DNA from: Rickettsiales bacterium
GTDB taxonomy: Bacteria; Pseudomonadota; Alphaproteobacteria; Rickettsiales; UBA1997
Direction of reading: 5' to 3'
Assembly (NCBI GenBank): GCA_018969185.1
Contig: JAGWYT010000012.1
Coordinates: forward strand, 1 to 40,360
DNA: 40,360 nt
In this document: in pieces, positions 25,741-34,675 of the stretch
How positions within the stretch are numbered: position 1 is the first letter of the stretch
How the letters are laid out: the number at the start of each line of letters is the position of its first letter
Position numbers and translations under genes: made by a program
The notes under the pieces: generated by a model
The model's input: only the letters and a program-made list of their open reading frames with translations
The model's database searches: none
Told to the model about the DNA's origin: nothing

Positions 25741-25828
25741 GTTATTCTGAGCGCAGCGGAGAATCTCAACTAACGCACAAGATCTTTCGCCAAGAATTTG
25801 CAAAACAAATTCTATAGCTCAAGATGAC
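25741..25828. repeat. Cruciform repeat, copy 3
   Basis: Starts GTTATTCTGAGCGCAGC and ends GCTCAAGATGAC. Its right side hairpin is AGAATTTGCAAAACAAATTCT. It lies between the GDH stop and tRNA-Leu. Confidence 0.88.
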
Positions 25829-25837
25829 CATGTTGTC

Positions 25838-28800
25838 TTACACCAAAGGCTTCAAGCGATTTAAAGCAACGATGAATACTGCAATATCAGGGTTAGGATT
25901 CATCTTTAAATCATCAATAAAGTCGTCGAATCTTTTTACCATAACATCCACAGTTTCAACCCATTTTTCTGTTGAGTTGATTTCGCAAATCTTTTTGTCA
26001 TTGCAATTAAAATCAACAACTGCCTTAGCAATTCTCATTTGATAACTATATAAATCCTCAAGAATTGTTTTACCTGAAAGTCTTTGCCATTTATTATCAT
26101 AGGCAAGCTTAGAAACCTTGCTACGCAACCATTTCAAAGAAAATCTGGTTCCAACTGTAAAGTAAATTTTTGCAATAGTTTCAATATCAAAATGTGATTC
26201 AGCAGAAATTTCAGCTATATCAAAAGTTGATGCTAATGGATCCATACCAGCAACTTTAATTGCTAATTTACGTTCCACTTTATTCAAACAATATTTCTCA
26301 ACTTTTCTTTCAAAAGATTCTTTTGAAGCTTGTGCTAATACTGATGCTAAAACACTTGATAGACTATCAGCAATTTTTCTGAAACGCTCAACATTCTTGG
26401 TAATAGATCCCTTAACTTTTGAAGGATTTTTCAATAACCAAGTTACTGATCTTTCAAGCAACTTATTTGAATTTAAAAACATCTGTGATTGCGTCTCATA
26501 AGAAACTTTACCATCTAAACTTTCAATTTCCTTCCACACGTCTCTTAAGCGGAATGAATCGATAGCAATGATCATACATTTAATCACATCTTCAATTTCA
26601 AAACCATTATCCTGACAAATTTGACCAACAAGAGTGATACCAGTTCTGTTAACAATGAAGTTGGTAATTTGTGTTGCGATAATTTCTTTTCTTAATTGAT
26701 GATGCTTAATTTCATGAGCAAATTTTTCCTGCATTGTTGTTGGGAAATAAGAGAAAAGCTCATGAGAAAAATATTCATCCTTAACTAAATCAGAATTAAC
26801 CAATTTGTTGTAAATATCCATTTTAGAATAAGCAAGCATCACGCAAAGCTCTGGTCTTGTTAAACCAACACTATTTACTTGTCTTGCTTCTATTTCTTTT
26901 TGTGATGGTAAAAATTCTATTCTACGATTTAACAATCCTGATTTTTCTAACCTATCTAAAAATTGTGATTGATCAGAAAGAGTTAAAGCAGCTTGTGACG
27001 AAATAGTAGAAATAGCTTGAGTTTGTAATCTATTATCTTCAAGAACAAGATGTGAAACTTCGTCAGTCATTGATTCAAGAATTTTATTTCTTTGTTCAAG
27101 AGTAATTTTTTTGCTCAGCAATGCTTGAATCAAAGCGATTTTAATATTTACTTCATGATCCGAACAATCAACACCTGCAGAATTATCCATCGCATCAGTG
27201 TTAACACGTCCACCTTTTAGAGCATATTCAATACGACCTTTTTGAGTGAAACCTAAATTTCCACCTTCACCCACAACCTTGCATCTCAAATCTGCCCCAT
27301 CAATTCTTAACTCATCATTGGCGCGGTCTCCCACCTCTTGATTAGTTTCGTCTTGAGCTTTTACATAAGTTCCAATTCCACCATTCCAAAGTAAATCAAC
27401 TGGAGCTTTTAAAATTGCTCTCATCAAATCTTTCGGCGCAAGTTCATCTTCAGAAATTCCTAAAACTTCTTTAACTTGTTTTGAAATTTTAATTGATTTA
27501 GCAGTTCTTTCAAAAATTCCTCCACCTTGCGAAATCAAAGATTTATCATAATCCATCCAAGAAGAGCGCGGTAAATTAAACATTCTCACTCTTTCTTTAA
27601 AAGATTTTTCTGGATTTGGATTTGGATCAAGGAAAATATGCATATGGTTAAATGCTGCCACCATCTTGATATGCTTTGATAATAGCATACCATTACCAAA
27701 TACGTCACCTGATAAATCACCAATACCAACGCAGGTGAAGTCTTCTGACTGCGTATCTCTTCCCATTTCTTGAAAATGTCTTCTAACTGAAACCCATCCT
27801 CCTTTAGCGGTAATACCCATTTTCTTATGGTCATATCCAACAGAACCACCCGAAGCAAAAGCATCTCCAAGCCAGAAATTATATTCCGCTGAAATTGAAT
27901 TTGCTATATCAGAAAACGTTGCTGTTCCTTTATCCGCAGCAACAACCAAATATGGATCAACATCATCAAAAGCAACACAAGATGCATTTTTGATTTTGCC
28001 GGCGATAACGTTATCAGTAACGTCCAAGATACCTCTTAAGAAAGTTTTGTAGCATTCAATACCTTCTGCTAAAACTTCTTCACGGCTCATTCCTTGAGTT
28101 GATTTTTTTACAACAAAACCACCTTTAGAACCAACAGGCACAATCACCGCGTTCTTTGTCATTTGTGCTTTCATCAAGCCTAAAACTTCAGTTCTAAAAT
28201 CTTCATGACGATCAGACCAACGTAATCCGCCTCGCGCAACTTTTCCACCGCGCAAGTGAACACCTTCAACTCTTGAAGAATAAACGAAAACTTCTGCGTA
28301 AGGCAATGGTAACGGTAAATTCAAAATTTTGCTACATTCAAATTTAAATGAAATATAGCCCTTATAGCTGCTGCCATTATGTTCGTGATCTTCAATCACT
28401 TGATAGAAATTTGTTCTCAAAGTTGCATTGATAATATTGAGCAATCTTTTTATTACAGTGTCGCTTGCAATATCTGTAACCTTAGATAATTCCGCTTCAA
28501 TTTTACTTTCAATTTCGCGAGCAATTTTTCTTCTGTCTTCAATGCTATGTTCAAGACCCGGATCAAACTTATTTTCAAATAATTCAGTAAGTAATTTTGT
28601 GATTTCTGGATTTTTTGATAACACGTCTGCAATGTAAGCTTGGCTATATCTAAAACCTGCTTGATACAGATATTTAGTGTAAGCAGCAATCATGCAAATA
28701 AATTTCCAGTTTAGCTCAAGCTCAACAACCAATCTATTTAATGGGCCATATTCCGCCAAACCTTTATTTATAAGCGTTACCAGCTTTTCAAAATTTCCTT

Positions 28801-30697
28801 TTATCTTAGCTGAGAAAACATTTTTATTTTTATATTTAGACAAGTGCAAATTGAAATAATGCACATAAACCTTCTCACCATTTAATGGATTAACTTCGTA
28901 AGTATATTCTTTAACTATAGCAAAACCAAAACTTTCTAAAACTGGCATAATATCAGAAAGCACAAGCTCTTTGCCCAAATTATAAATTTTTAATTCGCTT
29001 AAATTATCAGTTTCAAATTTTTCTGATTTGTAAAGATAGAAAAGAATATGTTTTTTCTTCAAACATTCTTCAATCATTGAAGCGTCTATTGAAGCTCTTC
29101 TAGCGCTAAATTTATTAACGTAGCTTACAGAAAAAGCATCTTTATATTTATTGTAAATATATTCTTGATTTCCGCTGTCAAACCTTGCATTTACAACCTC
29201 TCTAAAATCATCTTTCCAAATTTTAGTAATTTTATTTACTTCATTCTCAATTGTTTCTTCACTGATTTTTGGTATAGCTTTTTCAGTTCTAATAATTACA
29301 TGAAAACGCACTAATTTCGATTCTGAAATTTGCATAAAAGAATCACTCACCACACCATTATAAGCAGAAGCAAGATAAGATTTTAACTTCTCACGCACAT
29401 CAGAGTTGCTGCGCTCTCTTGGCATGAACACCAAACAACTTACAAAACGATTAAACTTATCATTACGTGCAAAAAACTTAACTTGTGATCTACCACAAAT
29501 TCCAACAACTCCAGTTGAAATTCTTAATAAATCTTTCGGAGTAATTTGGAATAATTCATCTCTTGGATAAGATTCAAGAACTGACATCAATTCTTTATAA
29601 TCATGGCTGCCCTTAGTAAATCCTGATTCATCAACCACTTGTGCAATTTTTCCTTTAACCAAAGGAATAAAATGTGGAGTTTGATTATAAGCTGAAGAAG
29701 TGAAGAGACCAACAAATCTGTACTCTCCCACCACTTTGCCATCAGCAGAAATTTTTTGCACTCTGATTCTCTCAGCGTTACTATTTCTGTGAATGCGTGA
29801 TCTGTAACGAGATTTTAGAATTTCAATAACAAATGGATTTACTACTGAATCAGTAACTTCTTCAAATGAAGTATTTGCAACTTGCGGACGGAATTCTTCA
29901 TATAAAGATTTGAAAACACCAAAAGAAGAATTACGAACTTCTTTAAGTTGATATTCATTTTTCTTACCAACTTTTTCTACATCAAATTCTTTCGCACCAA
30001 GAAAGATAAAATTACCATCATTAATCCATGAAATGAAATCTTTTATTTCAGTAATTTCCTTAGAGTTTCTAAGTTTTTTAGCATTATCAAGCCCAGCTTG
30101 TGCTTTAAAAGACATGTCAACCATAGACTTCCAATCACCAACCACCAAACTAACATTTTCAAGGATTTTAGCAATTTCCTTATATAAAGAATCAATAACA
30201 TTAACTGAAGTAATTCTATCTAAATGAATTTGAATTACTGATTCTTTCTTCGCTGATTTATCATCTGTAATAGATGCTAATTTACCATTTTTATCACGAA
30301 CTACTGAATAAATTGGGTGAACTATATTTAGAATTCTAAGATCAAGCTTGTCTAAGAAAGCAACGATTGAATCAATTAAGAAAGGAGCATCATCATTTAT
30401 AATGTCAATAAAAGTATGATGAGAGTTAAAATTCTCAACACCCTTTTCACCAAGTTTTGGGTTTGAAATACGAATTTTAGACTCACCAGATTTTCTTTGT
30501 GATAAGAAATCAAAGCTCAATAAAGCCGCATGATAAAACTCATCGCTATTATAATTTTCAAATTTTATACCACTATTTCTAGCGTAAAAATCCTTAGCAA
30601 ATTTTTGAAATTCTTTAACATCAAAGTTTTTTGATTCCTTTCTTTGATTAGATAATTCAACTATTTTTGAATATATTTTTTGTTGTGACAATTCCAT
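25838..30697 (-). CDS. NAD-specific glutamate dehydrogenase, large (GDH-180 class)
   Basis: 1619 residues, the usual size of the giant NAD-GDH class found in Rickettsiales and other proteobacteria. It oxidises glutamate to 2-oxoglutarate and ammonia, feeding the citric acid cycle in organisms living on host amino acids. The long N-terminal regulatory half has ACT-like segments. The catalytic core includes RGGLRWSDRHEDFRTEV, IVPVGSKGGFVVKK, GDLSGDVFGNGMLLS and a nucleotide-binding stretch around GGIGTYVKAQDE, followed by RVNTDAMDNSAGVDCSDHEV and a helical C-terminal region. It is a single uninterrupted frame with repeats on both sides, copies 3 and 4. Confidence 0.97.
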   Translation of the reverse strand: MELSQQKIYSKIVELSNQRKESKNFDVKEFQKFAKDFYARNSGIKFENYNSDEFYHAALLSFDFLSQRKSGESKIRISNPKLGEKGVENFNSHHTFIDIINDDAPFLIDSIVAFLDKLDLRILNIVHPIYSVVRDKNGKLASITDDKSAKKESVIQIHLDRITSVNVIDSLYKEIAKILENVSLVVGDWKSMVDMSFKAQAGLDNAKKLRNSKEITEIKDFISWINDGNFIFLGAKEFDVEKVGKKNEYQLKEVRNSSFGVFKSLYEEFRPQVANTSFEEVTDSVVNPFVIEILKSRYRSRIHRNSNAERIRVQKISADGKVVGEYRFVGLFTSSAYNQTPHFIPLVKGKIAQVVDESGFTKGSHDYKELMSVLESYPRDELFQITPKDLLRISTGVVGICGRSQVKFFARNDKFNRFVSCLVFMPRERSNSDVREKLKSYLASAYNGVVSDSFMQISESKLVRFHVIIRTEKAIPKISEETIENEVNKITKIWKDDFREVVNARFDSGNQEYIYNKYKDAFSVSYVNKFSARRASIDASMIEECLKKKHILFYLYKSEKFETDNLSELKIYNLGKELVLSDIMPVLESFGFAIVKEYTYEVNPLNGEKVYVHYFNLHLSKYKNKNVFSAKIKGNFEKLVTLINKGLAEYGPLNRLVVELELNWKFICMIAAYTKYLYQAGFRYSQAYIADVLSKNPEITKLLTELFENKFDPGLEHSIEDRRKIAREIESKIEAELSKVTDIASDTVIKRLLNIINATLRTNFYQVIEDHEHNGSSYKGYISFKFECSKILNLPLPLPYAEVFVYSSRVEGVHLRGGKVARGGLRWSDRHEDFRTEVLGLMKAQMTKNAVIVPVGSKGGFVVKKSTQGMSREEVLAEGIECYKTFLRGILDVTDNVIAGKIKNASCVAFDDVDPYLVVAADKGTATFSDIANSISAEYNFWLGDAFASGGSVGYDHKKMGITAKGGWVSVRRHFQEMGRDTQSEDFTCVGIGDLSGDVFGNGMLLSKHIKMVAAFNHMHIFLDPNPNPEKSFKERVRMFNLPRSSWMDYDKSLISQGGGIFERTAKSIKISKQVKEVLGISEDELAPKDLMRAILKAPVDLLWNGGIGTYVKAQDETNQEVGDRANDELRIDGADLRCKVVGEGGNLGFTQKGRIEYALKGGRVNTDAMDNSAGVDCSDHEVNIKIALIQALLSKKITLEQRNKILESMTDEVSHLVLEDNRLQTQAISTISSQAALTLSDQSQFLDRLEKSGLLNRRIEFLPSQKEIEARQVNSVGLTRPELCVMLAYSKMDIYNKLVNSDLVKDEYFSHELFSYFPTTMQEKFAHEIKHHQLRKEIIATQITNFIVNRTGITLVGQICQDNGFEIEDVIKCMIIAIDSFRLRDVWKEIESLDGKVSYETQSQMFLNSNKLLERSVTWLLKNPSKVKGSITKNVERFRKIADSLSSVLASVLAQASKESFERKVEKYCLNKVERKLAIKVAGMDPLASTFDIAEISAESHFDIETIAKIYFTVGTRFSLKWLRSKVSKLAYDNKWQRLSGKTILEDLYSYQMRIAKAVVDFNCNDKKICEINSTEKWVETVDVMVKRFDDFIDDLKMNPNPDIAVFIVALNRLKPLV

Positions 30698-30741
30698 AAT
30701 TTTTAGTTGTTTGTTTTTATCGTTATCCTCAACAACACTCT

Positions 30742-30838
30742 GTCATCCTGAGCGCAGCGAAGGATCTCTTTCATTTTTTTAACTCACGAGATCCTTCGCC
30801 TAGATTTTCTAAAAGAAAATCTATCAGCTCAGGATGAC
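30742..30838. repeat. Cruciform repeat, copy 4
   Basis: GTCATCCTGAGCGCAGCGAA at the left and CTCAGGATGAC at the right. Inner AAGGATCTC/GAGATCCTT and a side hairpin AGATTTTCTAAAAGAAAATCT. It fills most of the gap between infC and the GDH start. Confidence 0.93.
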
Positions 30839-30857
30839 GCGTATTTAATAAATATCG

Positions 30858-31412
30858 TTATTTCTTAATCAAAAAAACAGTCATTTGCATTCCTTCAAGC
30901 CTAGGCTCAACTTCGGCTTTAGCAAAGCTTTCCGTATCTTTTAAAAGGTTGTTCATCATTTCCTTAGCAATTTCAAGGTGGGTGATTTCTCTTCCTCTCA
31001 TTCTAATGGTAACTTTTACCTTATTACCTTTTTCAATAAATTTTTGTGTATGTTTAACTTTAACATCATAATCACCTTTACCAATATTAAATGACATCTT
31101 GATTTCTTTGGTTTCAACAACCTTTTGTTTTTTCTTGGCATCAGATGCTTTTTTCTGCAACTCATATCTCATCTTACCAAAATTTGCAATCTTACATACT
31201 GGCGGCTTAACATTTGGCGACACTTCAACTAAATCAAGACCTGCTTCTTGTGACATTTTTAAAGCCTGCGCTATAGGAACAACTCCAACCATTTTTCCTT
31301 CTTCATCAACTAGCCTAACTTCCGGCACTTTGATTTGATCATTAACACGAAACAGCTTATCAAAATTTGTTGACGGCTGTTGAGGTTTCATTTGTCCTTT
31401 TATTGGTTTCAC
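30858..31412 (-). CDS. infC: Translation initiation factor IF-3
   Basis: 184 residues with IF3-N (FRVNDQIKVPEVRLVDEEGK), the linker helix rich in Lys and Ala, and IF3-C (VKVTIRMRGREITHLEIAKE, then the LEGMQMTVFL end). It keeps the 30S subunit free and proofreads start-codon selection. The start is either GTG at 31412 or ATG at 31391; the latter has AAAAGGA close upstream. The usual rpmI/rplT partners do not follow; the GDH gene does. Confidence 0.96.
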   Translation of the reverse strand: MKPIKGQMKPQQPSTNFDKLFRVNDQIKVPEVRLVDEEGKMVGVVPIAQALKMSQEAGLDLVEVSPNVKPPVCKIANFGKMRYELQKKASDAKKKQKVVETKEIKMSFNIGKGDYDVKVKHTQKFIEKGNKVKVTIRMRGREITHLEIAKEMMNNLLKDTESFAKAEVEPRLEGMQMTVFLIKK

Positions 31413-31435
31413 AAAATAAATTAAATGTTATTAAA

Positions 31436-31552
31436 AATTTCTCTCTTAAGTAGAAGAGAGAGGCGTAGCAGATTAAACCCACATTACTAAATTTCAACCA
31501 GATAAAAGGGTTTTTAACCTCCTTTGAAAAAGGAGGTGTCATGCGCAAAGCG
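31436..31552. repeat. Stem-loop cluster upstream of infC
   Basis: A CTCTCTT/AAGAGAG hairpin (about 31440-31461) is followed by ACCTCCTTT/AAAGGAGGT (31517-31537) and a GTGTCATGCGCAAAGCGAGTG tract. It resembles a widespread bacterial palindromic repeat, of a different family from the GTCATCC copies. Confidence 0.65.
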
Positions 31553-31571
31553 AGTGACGGAGGATTTAATC

Positions 31572-31937
31572 CTACAAAAAATCCTTATAATGCCTAATTG
31601 TAAAGAACCTTCCCACAAAAACAAAATCAAAACGAATTCTACAAGCCCGAAACTTAGGGTTTCGCATTAGAAAAGACTCTACAGCGTTTTTTATTCTATG
31701 AACCTGTCTTGGTGATAATATTTCTTCAATTAAAACTTTCGATTTTCTTGCTTTAACCTCAATTATAGCAATCATTTTGCCCTTTTTAGCAATTATATCA
31801 ATCTCACCAAAGTGCGTTTTATAACGCCAAAATAATATTTTATAACCTTTAAGACGTAAAAAACATAATACTATTCTTTCAGCAATAATGCCAAAATTAT
31901 AGGCTTTTTTATGTTTTAGTGTTTTCTTTTTTTGCAT
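31572..31937 (-). CDS. YraN/UPF0102 family putative endonuclease
   Basis: 121 residues from ATG 31937 (MQKKKTLKHKKAYNFG), matching the family's length. Longer frames start at codons in or near repeat copy 5 and add unlikely residues. The PD-(D/E)XK-like core is visible: AERIVLCFLRLKGYKIL, then GEIDIIAKKGKMIAIIEVKAR with the catalytic E, D and ExK. Family members bind or cut branched DNA, but the cellular role is unsettled. It follows rsmI on the same strand, a conserved pairing. Confidence 0.88.
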   Translation of the reverse strand: MQKKKTLKHKKAYNFGIIAERIVLCFLRLKGYKILFWRYKTHFGEIDIIAKKGKMIAIIEVKARKSKVLIEEILSPRQVHRIKNAVESFLMRNPKFRACRIRFDFVFVGRFFTIRHYKDFL

Positions 31938-31988
31938 GTGGTGGTGTGGTGTTAGGTAATTATACATCAAAATCATTAGCCAAATTAC

Positions 31989-32123
31989 GTCATCCTTGAA
32001 ATGCAAAGCATTTCGAGGATCAACTATGTTTTATTGCAAGAGATCTTTCGCCAAGAATTTGTAGAACAAATTCTAAGGCTCAAGATGACAGTAAGTGTCA
32101 TCCTGAGCGTAGCGAAGGATCTC
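31989..32123. repeat. Cruciform repeat copy 5 plus half-copy 6
   Basis: 31989-32089 is a full copy (GTCATCCTTGAA to GCTCAAGATGAC) with side hairpin AGAATTTGTAGAACAAATTCT. 32097-32123 repeats only the left half (GTCATCCTGAGCGTAGCGAA then GGATCTC). They lie between yraN and the rsmI 3' end. Confidence 0.9.
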
Positions 32124-32145
32124 ATGCGTTTAGACGATGTAAGGA

Positions 32146-33024
32146 TTAATTGCCATTTTTTACTTGCAAAGCTAATTGATAAATTTCCTTTTTATTTAAA
32201 TCATAAATTTCTGCTAAATTTTGTGAAAGCTCTTTAACAGTGAATCCAGATGCCATGGCAGATTTTATTTCTTTAATCAAATCAGATTCGCTAATATTTT
32301 TTTCACTTTTATCAGCTTTCTCAATAATAATAACAAATTCTCCACGCAATTTGTCTGAATTAACAGCAAAAAAATTAATTACCTCTTTTACTTTAGCTGA
32401 AATTATTTCTTCATGAATTTTGGTTAACTCTTTTGCAACCGTAATATTCCTATCTTTAAAGACTTGATCAATATCAATCAAAGCATCGTTTATACGATTT
32501 GCCGATTCAAAAAATATCGCAGTATATTCCTTGGGAACAGATTTTAGAAGGTTGATTCTTTGCGATTTTGTGGTTGGTAAAAATCCTAAAAATAAAAAAT
32601 TATCGCAAGCAAGACCAGAAGCACAAAGGGCTGTTATAGTTGAAGAAGCACCGGGAATTGGAATTATTTTTTGATTATATTTTCTAACATATCTAACTAA
32701 CTTGTATCCGGGATCAGAAATTAAAGGCGTTCCAGCATCAGAAACTAAAGCAACCACGCCACCTTGTATTACAAAATTCAGAATTTTTTCACGAGTTTTT
32801 TCATCACCAAAATCATTATAAATTATAAATTTTTTATCTTTAATTTCATAATGCGCTAATAATTTTGCAGTCACCCTACTATCTTCGCAAACAATATAAT
32901 CAGCTTTTTGCAAAACTTCTAAAGCACGCAGCGTAATATCACGCAAATTTCCAATTGGCGTTGCAACTATATAAAGCGCTGCTTCCAATTTTACTGACGA
33001 ATTATTGAGGAAAAAATCTTGCAT
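32146..33024 (-). CDS. rsmI: 16S rRNA (cytidine-1402-2'-O)-methyltransferase RsmI
   Basis: 292 residues of the tetrapyrrole-methylase fold. It 2'-O-methylates C1402 in the decoding centre of 16S rRNA using S-adenosylmethionine. Motifs are LYIVATPIGNLRDITLRALE, IVCEDSRVTAKLL, VALVSDAGTPLISDPGYKLV and PIPGASSTITALCASGL. It is upstream of yraN on the same strand and divergent from the LpoA-like gene, recalling the order in many proteobacteria. Confidence 0.97.
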   Translation of the reverse strand: MQDFFLNNSSVKLEAALYIVATPIGNLRDITLRALEVLQKADYIVCEDSRVTAKLLAHYEIKDKKFIIYNDFGDEKTREKILNFVIQGGVVALVSDAGTPLISDPGYKLVRYVRKYNQKIIPIPGASSTITALCASGLACDNFLFLGFLPTTKSQRINLLKSVPKEYTAIFFESANRINDALIDIDQVFKDRNITVAKELTKIHEEIISAKVKEVINFFAVNSDKLRGEFVIIIEKADKSEKNISESDLIKEIKSAMASGFTVKELSQNLAEIYDLNKKEIYQLALQVKNGN

Positions 33025-33069
33025 ATTTTTTAACTTTTAGATTATTTTAGCTAACCGCTAACTCATACC

Positions 33070-33203
33070 GTCATTGCGGAGATATAATTTCTTAGAATTG
33101 CGTAGCGATTCTTAGAAATTATTCATCCGCAATCCATTGTGGATACCGGATCTACATTTTCTAAGTCAGCAAGCTGACTAAGAAAATGTTTGTCCGGCAT
33201 GAC
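33070..33203. repeat. Longer palindromic repeat of a second family
   Basis: Starts GTCATTGCGGAG and ends TCCGGCATGAC. It contains hairpin AATTTCTTAGAAT/ATTCTTAGAAATT and a 17-bp near-perfect hairpin ACATTTTCTAAGTCAGC/GCTGACTAAGAAAATGT. It lies between the divergent rsmI and lpoA-like genes, where their promoters should be. Confidence 0.8.
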
Positions 33204-33272
33204 ATATTCCTAACATAACTAGCTTGTGTTAGTGATTTTAAAAATCTTAAAAAAACAAAAATATTTTCTTAA

Positions 33273-34574
33273 ATGAAAAACCTATTAAAAAGCTTCCAAA
33301 TACTAGCCTTAACAATCTTTATTGCAAGCTGTCAATCACTACCAAATGATATTCTTCCAAAAGTTGAGGAACCAGTTAAACCAGCTAAAAAATCTGCTTT
33401 AAACAATTCTCAATCCTACGCTGAATCTCGTAATTTAGAAACAATCAAAGCTAATAAAAAGAAAACTAAAGTTGCACTATTCTTACCATTCTCTGGTAAA
33501 AATAAAGATCTGGGATGGCAATTGTTTAACGCTGCAACTTTATCACTTTTTGACAATGATTCAAACAACAATATAGAACTTATCCTAGTCGATAGCAAGA
33601 ATAGCGGAAAAGAAGCATCTGAAGCTTTTAAAGAAATAATTAATAAAAAGATTAAAATTGTAATTGGGCCAATCTTTAGCGACCTAGTAAAATCAATAGA
33701 AGCAGACGCCATAAAAAATGGCATTACCGTAATTTCTTTTTCAAATAATAAAGAATTAGTAAAAACTAATAATGCAAAAAATGGAATTTTCTTGGCAGGA
33801 TTTTTACCAGAAATAGAAATTGATAAAATTACTGCTTATTCACTTTCACAAAAGAAGTCAAACTTCGCAATCCTTGCGCCAAATAACCAATATGGCATGA
33901 CAATTTCTGCCCTTTTAAAAACGATGGTAAAATCTAAAGATGGTAATTTCGTTACATCAGAATTATATCAAACAAATAGCAATAGCAGCATTGAGAAAGC
34001 AGCAGATAAAATAGCACATGCTTTTTTTACAAATTCTAAAACTGCCACAAAAGGTAAAACAAAATATGATGCCACAACTGAGCCAGAGCACTTTTATCCT
34101 CAAATCATAATGATTCCTGAATCAGGAAAAAATCTCTCTAAAGTAATCACTGCAATTAAAAATCATAATAGCGATGAAAGAGAATTTCAAATAATTGGCA
34201 CAAGTCAATTAAATGACATTACCACATTAAATGATTCTAACCTTAATGGAATTTGGTTTGCAGCGCCAGAGAATGATAGATTTCGCAACTTTGAGAAAAA
34301 ATATAATCAAATTTTCAATCAACTTCCACCAAGAATTTCTTCGATAGCCTATGATTCTATTTTATCAATTTGCGAAATTATGAAAAAGAAAAACGATCAA
34401 AGTCTTGAATTTATTGACTTTGCAACTTATTCGAAAAATGGCATTAATGGAATTGATGGAATATTTAGATATCTGCCGAATGGTCTAACTCAAAGAAATT
34501 TGGCAGTTCTTAAAATAAATGGCGGTAAAATTGAAACTATTGAAGAGCCAGTTGAGAAGTTTTTGAATTACTAA
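33273..34574 (+). CDS. LpoA-like penicillin-binding protein activator lipoprotein
   Basis: 433 residues with a lipoprotein signal peptide and lipobox IASC (Cys20), followed by a flexible Pro/Lys linker. The rest is a type 1 periplasmic-binding fold (KTKVALFLPFSGKNKDLG, IKIVIGPIFSDL, FAILAPNNQYGMTISALL, IWFAAPEN). LpoA activates PBP1A from the outer membrane in gammaproteobacteria. Alphaproteobacterial homologues sit in the same rsmI/yraN locus, but their target is less certain. It lacks the N-terminal TPR part of E. coli LpoA. Amino-acid transport (a Leu/Ile/Val-binding relative) is the other option. Confidence 0.82.
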   Translation: MKNLLKSFQILALTIFIASCQSLPNDILPKVEEPVKPAKKSALNNSQSYAESRNLETIKANKKKTKVALFLPFSGKNKDLGWQLFNAATLSLFDNDSNNNIELILVDSKNSGKEASEAFKEIINKKIKIVIGPIFSDLVKSIEADAIKNGITVISFSNNKELVKTNNAKNGIFLAGFLPEIEIDKITAYSLSQKKSNFAILAPNNQYGMTISALLKTMVKSKDGNFVTSELYQTNSNSSIEKAADKIAHAFFTNSKTATKGKTKYDATTEPEHFYPQIIMIPESGKNLSKVITAIKNHNSDEREFQIIGTSQLNDITTLNDSNLNGIWFAAPENDRFRNFEKKYNQIFNQLPPRISSIAYDSILSICEIMKKKNDQSLEFIDFATYSKNGINGIDGIFRYLPNGLTQRNLAVLKINGGKIETIEEPVEKFLNY

Positions 34575-34584
34575 ACATATCCGT

Positions 34585-34672
34585 GTCACTCTGAACGAAG
34601 TGAAGAGTCTCGTGCTTTAATAGAGATCCTTCGTCAAGATTTTCTAAAAGAAAATCTATGACTCAGGATGAC
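34585..34672. repeat. Cruciform repeat, copy 7
   Basis: GTCACTCTGAACGAAGTGAA at the left and ACTCAGGATGAC at the right, with the AGATTTTCTAAAAGAAAATCT side hairpin shared with copy 4. It lies between two convergent genes and abuts the stop codon at 34676, so it may act as a bidirectional terminator. Confidence 0.9.
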
Positions 34673-34675
34673 ATA

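Noticed and set aside
25527-25769. 80-residue frame on the minus strand
   Set aside because: It is read through tRNA-Leu and flanking repeats; its residues have no protein character.
27586-30227. Several frames of 64-94 codons inside the glutamate dehydrogenase gene
   Set aside because: They overlap a conserved 1619-codon frame and read as shadows of it.
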